Positions 1 to 4,935 are shown, counted from the stretch's first letter. The stretch is 6,957 nucleotides of DNA from Holosporales bacterium (GCA_031270515.1 JAISXM010000061.1:1-6957); one strand, 5' to 3'. Notes: generated by a model not told the origin, from the sequence alone. Translations and numbers: made by a program.

Positions 1-156
1 TTGCCTGATGGCGTGGAAATGGTGATGCCTGGGGATAACGTGCGGATGAAGGTCGAGCTGCTGTCGCCAATTGCGATGGACGAGGGGCTGCGGTTTGCGA
101 TCCGCGAGGGAGGGCATACTGTTGGCTCGGGGGTGGTTTCCAAAATATTCAGGTGA
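1..156 (+). CDS. tuf: Elongation factor Tu, C-terminal 51 residues (partial, 5' end outside window)
   Basis: The frame is open from the first base and ends at TGA 154-156. The 51 residues form the end of EF-Tu domain 3: LPDGVEMVMPGDNV is followed by a PIAM..GLRFAIREGG block and a final VGSGVVSKIF. EF-Tu is the GTPase that delivers aminoacyl-tRNA to the ribosome, and this barrel domain contacts tRNA and EF-Ts. One oddity is visible: the nearly invariant GGRTVG motif reads GGHTVG. In many alphaproteobacteria a tuf copy is followed by tRNA-Trp and secE. Here no tRNA or secE follows and glmU begins 140 bp downstream, so gene order differs from the usual one. The segment is visibly G-rich compared with the AT-rich spacer after it. 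No convincing terminator is seen after the stop. Identification is secure; the gene copy number cannot be told from here. Confidence 0.97.
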   Translation: MPDGVEMVMPGDNVRMKVELLSPIAMDEGLRFAIREGGHTVGSGVVSKIFR

Positions 157-223
157 GAGACCCAAACACATAAACCTTGTCGACGAAAATTTAGGTATTT
201 CGCTACACGACAACTCTAGTAAT

Positions 224-252
224 TCGACAATGTTTTCGCTATTGGGTATCTT
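224..252 (+). promoter_or_regulatory. Candidate sigma70-type promoter for glmU-nrdG
   Basis: TCGACA at 224-229 (5 of 6 to TTGACA) lies 17 bp upstream of TATCTT at 247-252 (4 of 6 to TATAAT). Transcription would start near 259, about 38 nt before the glmU ATG. The -10 match is modest, so this is a candidate only. It would let glmU-nrdG be expressed independently of tuf. Confidence 0.35.
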
Positions 253-253
253 T

Positions 254-267
254 TGTAAATATTTACA
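254..267. promoter_or_regulatory. Perfect 14-bp palindrome, possible operator
   Basis: TGTAAATATTTACA is a perfect palindrome with no spacer. It begins 1 bp after the proposed -10 hexamer and spans the expected transcription start of the glmU-nrdG unit. That position suits a dimeric repressor site. No specific regulator is recognised, and AT-rich palindromes can arise by chance. Confidence 0.35.
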
Positions 268-296
268 GTGTCTAATGTATTTAGGTAAGTGTACTT

Positions 297-1739
297 ATGG
301 TATCCATCGTAATTCTCGCAGGTGGCATGGGAACTCGCATGAACGCAAACATGCCGAAGCCGCTTGTTAGGTTTGGTGGATGCCCACTTATTGAAAGCGT
401 GATAACCAGCTCACTCCACATAACCCCGCAACAAATAATTGTGGTCGGGTCGCGCTCCTTGTTTTCACATCCGGAGTGGCACGCAATTAAAGCGCGCATG
501 CGTGGCATGAAAAATGTGGGGGATGTTCATAAGCTGAAGGGGAGCGATACGCTGGATGTGCTGGAGCTAGGGGATGTGAGTAAGCTGGAGGGACGCGATA
601 CGCTGGATACGCTGAAGGGCGAGGTGCTGGAGCTGGATGAGGTAGAACAGTCATCTCCGCTCGGCACTGGTGACGCGGTCCGCTGCGCATTGCCCAAAAT
701 ACGCGCACCTCACGTGCTGATTCTGCATGCGGACGTCCCTATGGTGCGTCCAGAACTGCTGCGCAGGTTAAGCGAAAAAAAAGAAGACTTAATTGTTTCC
801 ATCATAGATGGGCGACCGAAACCGCTGGAGTTGGTTAAGCCCAGCTACGGGCGCGTGATCCTCGAAGGCAATGTGCCTGTCGATATTGTCGAGTCAAAAA
901 ATGCGACTCCAGAGCAATTGGACATAAACACATATAACGCGGCAATATATATGGCGTCGCGTGAATGTTTAAATAAATGCGTCCAATGTATAAAAAAGAA
1001 TGAAGTGACAGGGGAATTTTACTTCACGGATGTTGTTCGCATTGCGCATAAGAAAGGGTTTTCGAGTGAATGCGCAGAAGTATCGGAATACGAAGCTGCG
1101 GGGATAGATACGCTGGATGATGCCACCAATTTCCCGCTACAGCGAGTCCTGCGCAATCGAATGCCCGGCGTCACGTTTCAGGATGCGTCGTCGGTGGTTT
1201 TGTCTATGGATACAAGGATTGAACCAGGCACGACCGTTGGAGCCTTTAACGTATTCGGCACTGGCGTAGATATTGGCGCAAACGTCACAATCCATCCTTT
1301 TTGCGTACTAGAGGATTGCAAAATTGACGCCGGCTGCGTCATTGGGCCGTTTGCGCACATACGCGGGGGGGCGCGGGCTCGCGAGAACGCAGTAATCGGG
1401 AATTTTGTTGAAGTAAAGAAGTCGACCATCGGAGCAGGTTCGAAGGCCAAACACTTGTCTTACATAGGCGACGCTACTCTCGGCGACAATGTTAACGTAG
1501 GCGCCGGCGCAGTGTTTTGTAACTACGACGGCAAGCGCAAGAATCCCACCCGCGTGTGCGATGGAGCCAGCATTGGCGCCAATACGTCGTTGGTCGCCCC
1601 ACTTGTCGTAGGGGGGGATGCATATATCGGAGCAGGCAGCGTCATAACCAAAGACGTCCCGGATGCAACCCTTGCGTTGGCTCGCGCGCCCCAAGTCCAT
1701 GACGCGACGTGGGTCAAAAAAAGGAGGAAACGCTTATGA
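297..1739 (+). CDS. glmU: Bifunctional GlmU: GlcNAc-1-phosphate uridyltransferase / glucosamine-1-phosphate N-acetyltransferase
   Basis: This cytoplasmic enzyme acetylates glucosamine-1-phosphate with acetyl-CoA and then couples the product to UTP, giving UDP-GlcNAc for peptidoglycan and lipid A. Residues 1 to about 285 are the nucleotidyltransferase domain: LAGGMGTRM at 7-15 with R14, MPK with K21, LGTGDAV at 122-128, HADVP at 144-148 with the metal-binding Asp146, and GEFYFTDVV at 239-247. Residues from about 290 form a left-handed beta-helix acetyltransferase: IRGG at 355-358, NFVEVKKS at 369-376, KHLSYIGDA at 385-393 with catalytic His386, and NYDG at 409-412. Two things are odd. About 40 residues (75-113) of repeated sequence are inserted before the LGTGDAV motif, giving 480 residues against about 456 in E. 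coli. The position of the second metal ligand (Asn227 in E. coli, GVN) reads GID with Asp271. The ATG at 297 fits the family start and has a weak AGGTAAG upstream. The 3' end overlaps nrdG by 4 bp. Confidence 0.97.
   Translation: MVSIVILAGGMGTRMNANMPKPLVRFGGCPLIESVITSSLHITPQQIIVVGSRSLFSHPEWHAIKARMRGMKNVGDVHKLKGSDTLDVLELGDVSKLEGRDTLDTLKGEVLELDEVEQSSPLGTGDAVRCALPKIRAPHVLILHADVPMVRPELLRRLSEKKEDLIVSIIDGRPKPLELVKPSYGRVILEGNVPVDIVESKNATPEQLDINTYNAAIYMASRECLNKCVQCIKKNEVTGEFYFTDVVRIAHKKGFSSECAEVSEYEAAGIDTLDDATNFPLQRVLRNRMPGVTFQDASSVVLSMDTRIEPGTTVGAFNVFGTGVDIGANVTIHPFCVLEDCKIDAGCVIGPFAHIRGGARARENAVIGNFVEVKKSTIGAGSKAKHLSYIGDATLGDNVNVGAGAVFCNYDGKRKNPTRVCDGASIGANTSLVAPLVVGGDAYIGAGSVITKDVPDATLALARAPQVHDATWVKKRRKRL
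519..635 (+). repeat. In-frame degenerate tandem repeat within glmU
   Basis: Two adjacent units are visible. Unit 1 (519-569, 17 codons) encodes GDVHKLKGSDTLDVLEL. Unit 2 (570-635, 22 codons) encodes GDVSKLEGRDTLD, then a 5-residue extra TLKGE, then VLEL. Both contain GATACGCTGGAT, and unit 2 repeats GATACGCTG directly once more. All length steps are multiples of three, so the reading frame is kept. The insert falls between a region equivalent to about residue 72 of E. coli GlmU and the LGTG(H/D)AV uridine-binding loop, where ordinary GlmU has only a few residues. Confidence 0.85.
1722..1727 (+). promoter_or_regulatory. Strong ribosome binding site that sets the nrdG start
   Basis: AGGAGG at 1722-1727 lies 8 nt before the ATG at 1736. 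It is inside the last codons of glmU and is the best Shine-Dalgarno match in the window. It fixes the nrdG start at 1736 rather than at the upstream in-frame GTG at 1709, which would place the AGGAGG inside the coding sequence. Confidence 0.85.
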
Positions 1740-2554
1740 CAGATGTCTTGCAAGTCGGCGGGTTTGTGCCGTTTACAACGATTGACTTTCCTGGGCGAAA
1801 CGCGGCGGTCGTATTTTGCCAAGGATGCATGTGGCGCTGTTCTTATTGCCAGAACAAAGAGCTGCAGAGTTTTGTGGACGCGGGTTCAAATGACGAACGT
1901 GGGGGTCAAAATGACGAACGTGGTGGTCAAAATGGCGAACATAAAGAGATGCGGCCTTTTGTGAACGCGGCTTCAAATGGCGAACATAATGATGTGACGC
2001 TTAACGTGTTGAAACGACCTACATGGGAATACGTGCTTGAAAAGATATATGTCCGCCGCAACTTTTTGGACGGCGTGGTTTTCAGCGGGGGAGAGCCGCT
2101 TGCACAAAATGCAATCATAAACGCCGTGCAAGATGTCCGCAATTTTGGGCTTCAGGTCGGAATACACACCAGCGGAGCGTATCCGGAACTGCTTGACGAC
2201 TTAGTCACGTGTACAAATGGAAAACCATTGCTTGACTGGGTCGGTTTGGATATAAAAACGTGCTTTGACGAATATGATGCTCTGACTGGCGCTCCAGGAA
2301 GCGAATATCTTGTGACGCGCAGTCTTGACATCCTGCTGGGGAGCTCTGTTTGTTTTGACTGTCGCACCACAGTGGATCCCAAATATGTATCTCCGGAGCA
2401 TGTAATAAAGATCGCGCGAGAATTGCGAAACAAAGGCGTCCTCGTGTATAAATTACAGCAGTGTTACGACAGAGAGCGCAATCCTGTGTATAGCCCATGC
2501 TTTGAGAACGAGTTTGCGAAACAACTTCAGAGCCTGTCTGCAAGAAAATTTTGA
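1736..2554 (+). CDS. nrdG: Anaerobic ribonucleotide reductase activating protein, NrdG2-type radical SAM enzyme
   Basis: This 272-residue protein matches the NrdG2-type activase family: GGFVPFTTIDFPG at 8-20, AAVVFCQGC, then the radical SAM cluster motif CxxxCxxC at Cys31, Cys35 and Cys38, GGEP at 118-121 for SAM binding, HTSG.YPELL, DWVGLDIK, and RTTVD. Such enzymes use a 4Fe-4S cluster and SAM to install a glycyl radical on class III ribonucleotide reductase, which makes dNTPs without oxygen. No NrdD is in the window, so its partner is not shown; related radical SAM activases cannot be fully excluded. Family members are usually about 190-240 residues. The extra length here is largely a repetitive insertion at residues 46-87, immediately after the cluster loop. 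The start overlaps the glmU stop (ATGA), with AGGAGG 8 nt upstream, implying coupled translation. Confidence 0.85.
   Translation: MTDVLQVGGFVPFTTIDFPGRNAAVVFCQGCMWRCSYCQNKELQSFVDAGSNDERGGQNDERGGQNGEHKEMRPFVNAASNGEHNDVTLNVLKRPTWEYVLEKIYVRRNFLDGVVFSGGEPLAQNAIINAVQDVRNFGLQVGIHTSGAYPELLDDLVTCTNGKPLLDWVGLDIKTCFDEYDALTGAPGSEYLVTRSLDILLGSSVCFDCRTTVDPKYVSPEHVIKIARELRNKGVLVYKLQQCYDRERNPVYSPCFENEFAKQLQSLSARKF
1870..1985 (+). repeat. Nested in-frame repeats within nrdG
   Basis: There are two levels of repetition. A 21-bp unit encoding NDERGGQ occurs at 1889-1909 and 1910-1930, with a partial third copy (NGEH) at 1931-1942. Around these, a 29-bp stretch beginning TTTTGTGGACGCGG at 1870-1898 recurs at 1957-1985 with 3 mismatches, exactly 87 bp (29 codons) apart, so that FVDAGSNDE pairs with FVNAASNGE. 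Every period is a multiple of three. The segment is hydrophilic (N, D, E, G, Q) and is absent from ordinary NrdG2 proteins. Confidence 0.85.
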
Positions 2555-2586
2555 CTTGTATTTTTTGCGTCGTTTCGATGCTCGTC

Positions 2587-2697
2587 GGGTTCCCATTCAA
2601 CGAGTTGAATGGGGTCCCTCGCTGGGTTCCCATTCAACCAGTTGAATGGGGTCCCTCGCTGGGTTCCCATTCAACTAGTTGAATGGGGGCCCTCGCT
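2587..2697. repeat. Three tandem 37-bp hairpin units between convergent genes
   Basis: The units are 2587-2623, 2624-2660 and 2661-2697, each 37 bp with no gaps. Each has CCCATTCAAC and GTTGAATGGG arms around a 2-bp core that is GA, CA and TA in turn, so the third is a perfect palindrome. GGG and CCC outside the arms extend the stem with weak pairs between, and TCGCT closes each unit. Apart from the core, only one base differs (T to G at the right outer arm of unit 3), and this turns a mismatch into a G-U pair in a plus-strand transcript. The array lies 33 bp after nrdG and 62 bp before the end of the convergent gene, so it could block or process transcripts from either side. No T-tract follows on either strand. 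Confidence 0.9.
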
Positions 2698-2758
2698 TGA
2701 GCAGTACGTTTAGCACAGCCCGCCGTCTGCGCTTCGATACTCCTGCCCTCCATTCTTT

Positions 2759-3418
2759 TTATAAATAGGTATATTTATCATCATCAGGATCCCTCCGTTC
2801 TTTGTATATTCTTTCAAACGCATCATTGTTTTTGCGTAGTGTTTCAACAAACAGCGTGAGATCTTCTGGTGTTTTTGCAACGACTAACACTGTACCTGCG
2901 AGCAGCAGATTATTTGTTGCTTTAAGCGTTGTATCCAATAAATCAAATCCTGGTGATGATAATATTCGCTGCATCGCCATTATACCTTCTGCAATGTAAT
3001 GGTTCCGTGCATCTTGTCGATTATCGCGATATTCTGGGTTAGTGCGATAAAGATCATTTACGAACGCCAATCCTCCTTCAGCATTAACTCGCCCAAAGTC
3101 TCTGTTTCCTTCAAAGGAGCTCATCAGACATTGTCCACGGAAAGGTTCTAGGTGGTCTAAGGGCAAGGAGAATCCCGTATACCCGATTGCGCCGATGGCA
3201 ACTACTCCGTCTGGAAGTAAGGCTACTATTTCATTCAGGATACTACCTGTACTATCGATACACAGTTTCCTACGTGTCCCATCGGCCAAACTATCATAGG
3301 GCTCATAGAAATTAAACATATTAAATTGATGCCTGAGGTCGCTTCCCTGCATGCATTGAGAGAACGTAGCGAGGGCGATACACATACCAAAAAATTTGAT
3401 CGTCATAAAGAAATCCAT
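2759..3418 (-). CDS. Small exported protein of unknown function, paralogue 1
   Basis: I do not recognise this 219-residue protein. The N-terminus looks like a Sec signal peptide: Lys8, a hydrophobic core FFGMCIALATF at 9-19, then SQCMQGSD, with cleavage likely near residues 22-25. A second Met at residue 5 (3406) gives a more classical signal and may be the true start; neither start has a clear Shine-Dalgarno. The cysteine is preceded by Gln, so it does not fit a lipobox. The mature part is mixed-charge with no membrane segment. It shares blocks with its neighbour at 3821-4504: GVVAIGAI, RDFG, NRQD..NH..AEG, and VVAKTPEDL.LF..TLR near the C-terminus. It has its own promoter, and the gene is convergent with nrdG. 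A periplasmic, surface or secreted role is inferred from the signal alone. Confidence 0.8.
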   Translation of the reverse strand: MDFFMTIKFFGMCIALATFSQCMQGSDLRHQFNMFNFYEPYDSLADGTRRKLCIDSTGSILNEIVALLPDGVVAIGAIGYTGFSLPLDHLEPFRGQCLMSSFEGNRDFGRVNAEGGLAFVNDLYRTNPEYRDNRQDARNHYIAEGIMAMQRILSSPGFDLLDTTLKATNNLLLAGTVLVVAKTPEDLTLFVETLRKNNDAFERIYKERRDPDDDKYTYL

Positions 3419-3483
3419 AATAAAAACATCTATCCAGCGTTATAGTACTAGATATGTGTAGCAGAAGTCAATAGCATAAATTC
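3327..3483 (-). repeat. Duplicated promoter-leader-signal-peptide block, copy 1
   Basis: By eye, this 157-bp block matches 4413-4569 with 8 mismatches (offset 1086). It covers the promoter, the 5' leader and the signal-peptide codons of the two paralogues. Similarity falls off sharply on both sides: upstream it stops at AAATTC, and downstream the mature coding regions diverge and differ in length. Confidence 0.85.
3442..3471 (-). promoter_or_regulatory. Promoter of secreted paralogue 1
   Basis: On the minus strand TTGACT (3466-3471, 5 of 6) is separated by 18 bp from TACTAT (3442-3447, 4 of 6). Transcription would start near 3435, giving a leader of roughly 17 nt to the ATG at 3418. The same two hexamers and spacer length are kept upstream of paralogue 2, which supports function. 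Confidence 0.55.
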
Positions 3484-3526
3484 CTTCTCAAAGAAATGGT
3501 TCGAAGTTTTATCCTCGCGTAACCAT

Positions 3527-3621
3527 TATACCTGCCCATAAAAACAATTTGAATTTTTATCCTGCACTGAAGCCTTGTATTACAACGAACTTCAAATTGT
3601 TTGTTACGGGTACCCGGTATA
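3527..3621. repeat. Palindromic dispersed repeat, copy A
   Basis: Core 3535-3610: the left arm begins CCCATAAAAACAATTTGAA, and the right arm is its near-complement, TTCAAATTGTTTGTTACGGG, with one bulge and one mismatch. Outside the core, TATACC (3527-3532) pairs with GGTATA (3616-3621). In the centre, TTGTATTACAA (3575-3585) is an inner palindrome, flanked by GAAG (3569-3572) and CTTC (3590-3593). Copies B, C and D share both arms and the centre. No coding frame is conserved among copies, so the element looks like a structured DNA or RNA repeat, perhaps a miniature mobile element. Confidence 0.85.
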
Positions 3622-3663
3622 GACCTGATGTGAAATTTGTTTTTTCCATTAATTTATGCTGCG

Positions 3664-3709
3664 TTGGAAGCATTTTGCAACAGATTTGTTGTCGCGCTAA
3701 TGCTTCCAA
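3664..3709. repeat. Perfect 11-bp inverted repeat with inner hairpin
   Basis: TTGGAAGCATT at 3664-3674 and AATGCTTCCAA at 3699-3709 are perfect complements. Inside the 24-nt loop, CAACA (3678-3682) pairs with TGTTG (3687-3691) around GATT. The arm-plus-inner-hairpin layout resembles elements A to D, but the sequence is unrelated. It could be a second palindromic family. Confidence 0.6.
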
Positions 3710-3721
3710 GTTGTATCACAA

Positions 3722-3818
3722 CTAGACCTACCCATAAAAACAATTTGAATCTTTATCATCGCCGAAACTTTGTAATACAACGAGTTTCAACTTGTTTGTT
3801 ATGGGGACCCGGTCCTAG
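3722..3818. repeat. Palindromic dispersed repeat, copy B
   Basis: Core 3731-3805 has the same left arm as copy A (CCCATAAAAACAATTTGAA) and a right arm ending TTGTTTGTTATGGG. The outer arms CTAGACC (3722-3728) and GGTCCTAG (3811-3818) pair with one bulge. The inner palindrome is TTGTAATACAA (3770-3780), flanked by GAAAC (3764-3768) and GTTTC (3784-3788). It ends 2 bp from the paralogue 2 stop codon, so its hairpin would sit at the extreme 3' end of that mRNA. Confidence 0.85.
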
Positions 3819-3820
3819 AT

Positions 3821-4504
3821 TCATGCGACTTCTTCTTGTATCTGAATAGAATAGCATAAATCCTCAGGATTCTGTTCTTCGTACATTCGTTCAAGAACAC
3901 CTTCGTTATCGCGTAGTGTCTGAATAAACAGGTTAAGATCTTCTGGTGTTTTTGCAACGACTAATGCATTATCTACGCGCAGCAGAGTATCGGCTATCTC
4001 CTTCGGGACATAAAGCGAGTCGTATCCTGGACGTGATAAATAATGCTGCACAGTCATTAAACCTTCTGCGGCATCATGGTTCTGTATGTCTTGTCTATTT
4101 TTACATATTTTACGATAATTTTCTTCTACGAATGCCAATATTCCACCAATATCAATTTGCCCAAAGTCTCTGACTTCTTCCAAGGGGCTTATCCGACATT
4201 GTCCATTGTTAGGTCTTATGTGGCTTAAGGGCAATAGCCGCCCAATAGGCTCGATTGCGCCAATGGCAACTACTCCTTCTGGAAGTGTGGCGATTTCTTC
4301 ACTCAGGTAACGACTTGTCTTATTGAGCACATTATTCCTACGTGTCCAATCTGCCTCATCGGTCGAACTAGCATAGGGCGCATAGGGCGCATCGAATTTT
4401 AACCTGTCAAGTTGATGCCTGAGGTCGCTTCCCTGTATGCATTGAGAGAGCGTAGCGAGGGCGATACACATACCAAAAAATTTGATCGTCATAAAAAAGA
4501 CCAT
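3821..4504 (-). CDS. Small exported protein of unknown function, paralogue 2
   Basis: I do not recognise this 227-residue protein, which is a tandem duplicate of the gene at 2759-3418. The first 31 residues differ from paralogue 1 at only three positions and form a Sec-type signal (MVFFMTIKFFGMCIALATLS). The rest has diverged to roughly half identity by eye, with small length differences. Conserved blocks are TLPEGVVAIGAI, RDFGQ, NRQD..NH.AAEGLM, LS.PG.D.L and VVAKTPEDLNLF. The C-terminus is longer and acidic (QIQEEVA). An APYAPYA segment comes from a 9-bp tandem repeat, GCATAGGGC on the plus strand at 4371-4392, where paralogue 1 has a single unit-like segment. Met5 (4492) is an alternative start. 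The promoter is at 4528-4557. Function is unknown; the signal suggests export. Confidence 0.8.
   Translation of the reverse strand: MVFFMTIKFFGMCIALATLSQCIQGSDLRHQLDRLKFDAPYAPYASSTDEADWTRRNNVLNKTSRYLSEEIATLPEGVVAIGAIEPIGRLLPLSHIRPNNGQCRISPLEEVRDFGQIDIGGILAFVEENYRKICKNRQDIQNHDAAEGLMTVQHYLSRPGYDSLYVPKEIADTLLRVDNALVVAKTPEDLNLFIQTLRDNEGVLERMYEEQNPEDLCYSIQIQEEVA
4371..4392 (-). repeat. 9-bp tandem repeat inside paralogue 2
   Basis: GCATAGGGC occurs at 4371-4379 and 4380-4388, followed by GCAT. On the minus strand it encodes APYAPYA. Paralogue 1 lacks the extra unit, so this is a recent in-frame expansion or loss. Confidence 0.75.
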
Positions 4505-4569
4505 AATAAAAATATCTATCCAACGTTATAGTACTAGATGTGTGTAGCAGAAGTCAATAGCATAAATTC
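4413..4569 (-). repeat. Duplicated promoter-leader-signal-peptide block, copy 2
   Basis: This is the partner of 3327-3483, with 8 mismatches over 157 bp by eye. It keeps the promoter hexamers, the GGATAG leader motif and the signal-peptide codons. Beyond its end at AAATTC the upstream sequences of the two genes are unrelated. Confidence 0.85.
4528..4557 (-). promoter_or_regulatory. Promoter of secreted paralogue 2
   Basis: On the minus strand TTGACT (4552-4557) is 18 bp from TACTAT (4528-4533), identical in hexamers and spacing to the promoter of paralogue 1. The expected start is near 4521, about 17 nt before the ATG at 4504. Confidence 0.55.
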
Positions 4570-4891
4570 ATCCATTGAGCGTCTTCACGAAAAATTTTTA
4601 ATAAGAAATGTCCTCTTTGTTGCCTGGGCCTCGGACAAACAAACCGAAACGGCGCCTTGATAATATTTTTGTGATAGGGTATTGGGGCCCCAGTCACGGA
4701 TGCCCCAACCAGATCGCTAATCCAGCAACAGAATTAAGAGACCCACACTACTATCCAAAATACACTATACGGTAGTTGGCTGTAGTTTGTTCTTATCCCC
4801 CTATAATTATCAGAACGTATATTTAACTTAAAAACAACCCCCCTTAGTTCCTGAAAGATTTTAGGACAGTGGTTGCTATTTGATCTCGCAG
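4570..4891. other. Divergent intergenic region, no gene seen
   Basis: No frame here resembles a gene; the minus-strand frame across 4734-5195 is a shadow of the Sel1 gene. The visible structure is an inverted repeat TTGGGGC (4682-4688) / GCCCCAA (4702-4708) whose left part sits in the 10-bp palindrome TGGGGCCCCA, and C-runs near 4796 and 4838. It separates the minus-strand paralogues from the plus-strand Sel1 gene and must hold the start of the latter's control region. Confidence 0.6.
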
Positions 4892-4897
4892 TATGAT
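4892..4897 (+). promoter_or_regulatory. Candidate -10 element for the Sel1-repeat gene
   Basis: TATGAT matches TATAAT at 5 of 6 and would give a start near 4904, about 32 nt before the GTG at 4936. No good -35 hexamer lies at the right spacing, so the call is weak. Confidence 0.25.
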
Positions 4898-4935
4898 ACG
4901 TTAAGGAAGTGTTTTTTAGATGTAGGTTTCTTATC

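Larger units (their letters stand above)
3484..3820. other. Repeat-filled spacer between the two paralogues, no gene seen
   Basis: No credible gene is present here; the plus-strand frame beginning at 3637 has no family signal and lies across repeats. The stretch holds, in order: a 7-bp inverted repeat (AATGGTT 3495-3501, AACCATT 3521-3527), palindromic element A, an 11-bp inverted repeat with an inner hairpin (3664-3709), a 6-bp hairpin AGTTGT-ATC-ACAACT (3709-3723), and palindromic element B, which ends 2 bp before the stop codon of paralogue 2. Confidence 0.8.

Noticed and set aside
71..370. Plus-strand frame spanning the tuf end and the glmU start
   Set aside because: It is out of frame with both tuf and glmU and has no family resemblance.
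2541..2569. Possible rho-independent terminator at the end of nrdG (CAAG...CTTG followed by TATTTTTTG)
   Set aside because: The stem is only 4 bp with a 10-nt loop and overlaps the stop codon; too weak to call.
2698..2757. tRNA-like end (CTTCGATACTCCTGCC) on the plus strand
   Set aside because: No paired T-stem, anticodon arm or acceptor stem could be built around it. It may instead echo the TTCGATGCTC that precedes the hairpin array at 2574.
2758..3418. Lipoprotein signal (lipobox) in the secreted paralogues
   Set aside because: The only cysteine near the cleavage site is preceded by Ser-Gln, and Gln at -1 does not fit a lipobox.
3484..3820. CRISPR array
   Set aside because: The repeats are self-complementary, imperfect and irregularly spaced, and no unique spacers of constant length are present. 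The 37-bp units at 2587-2697 have no spacers at all.
3637..3849. Plus-strand open frame of 70 codons between the paralogues
   Set aside because: It crosses two palindromic repeats and enters the end of paralogue 2 antisense; no coding signal.
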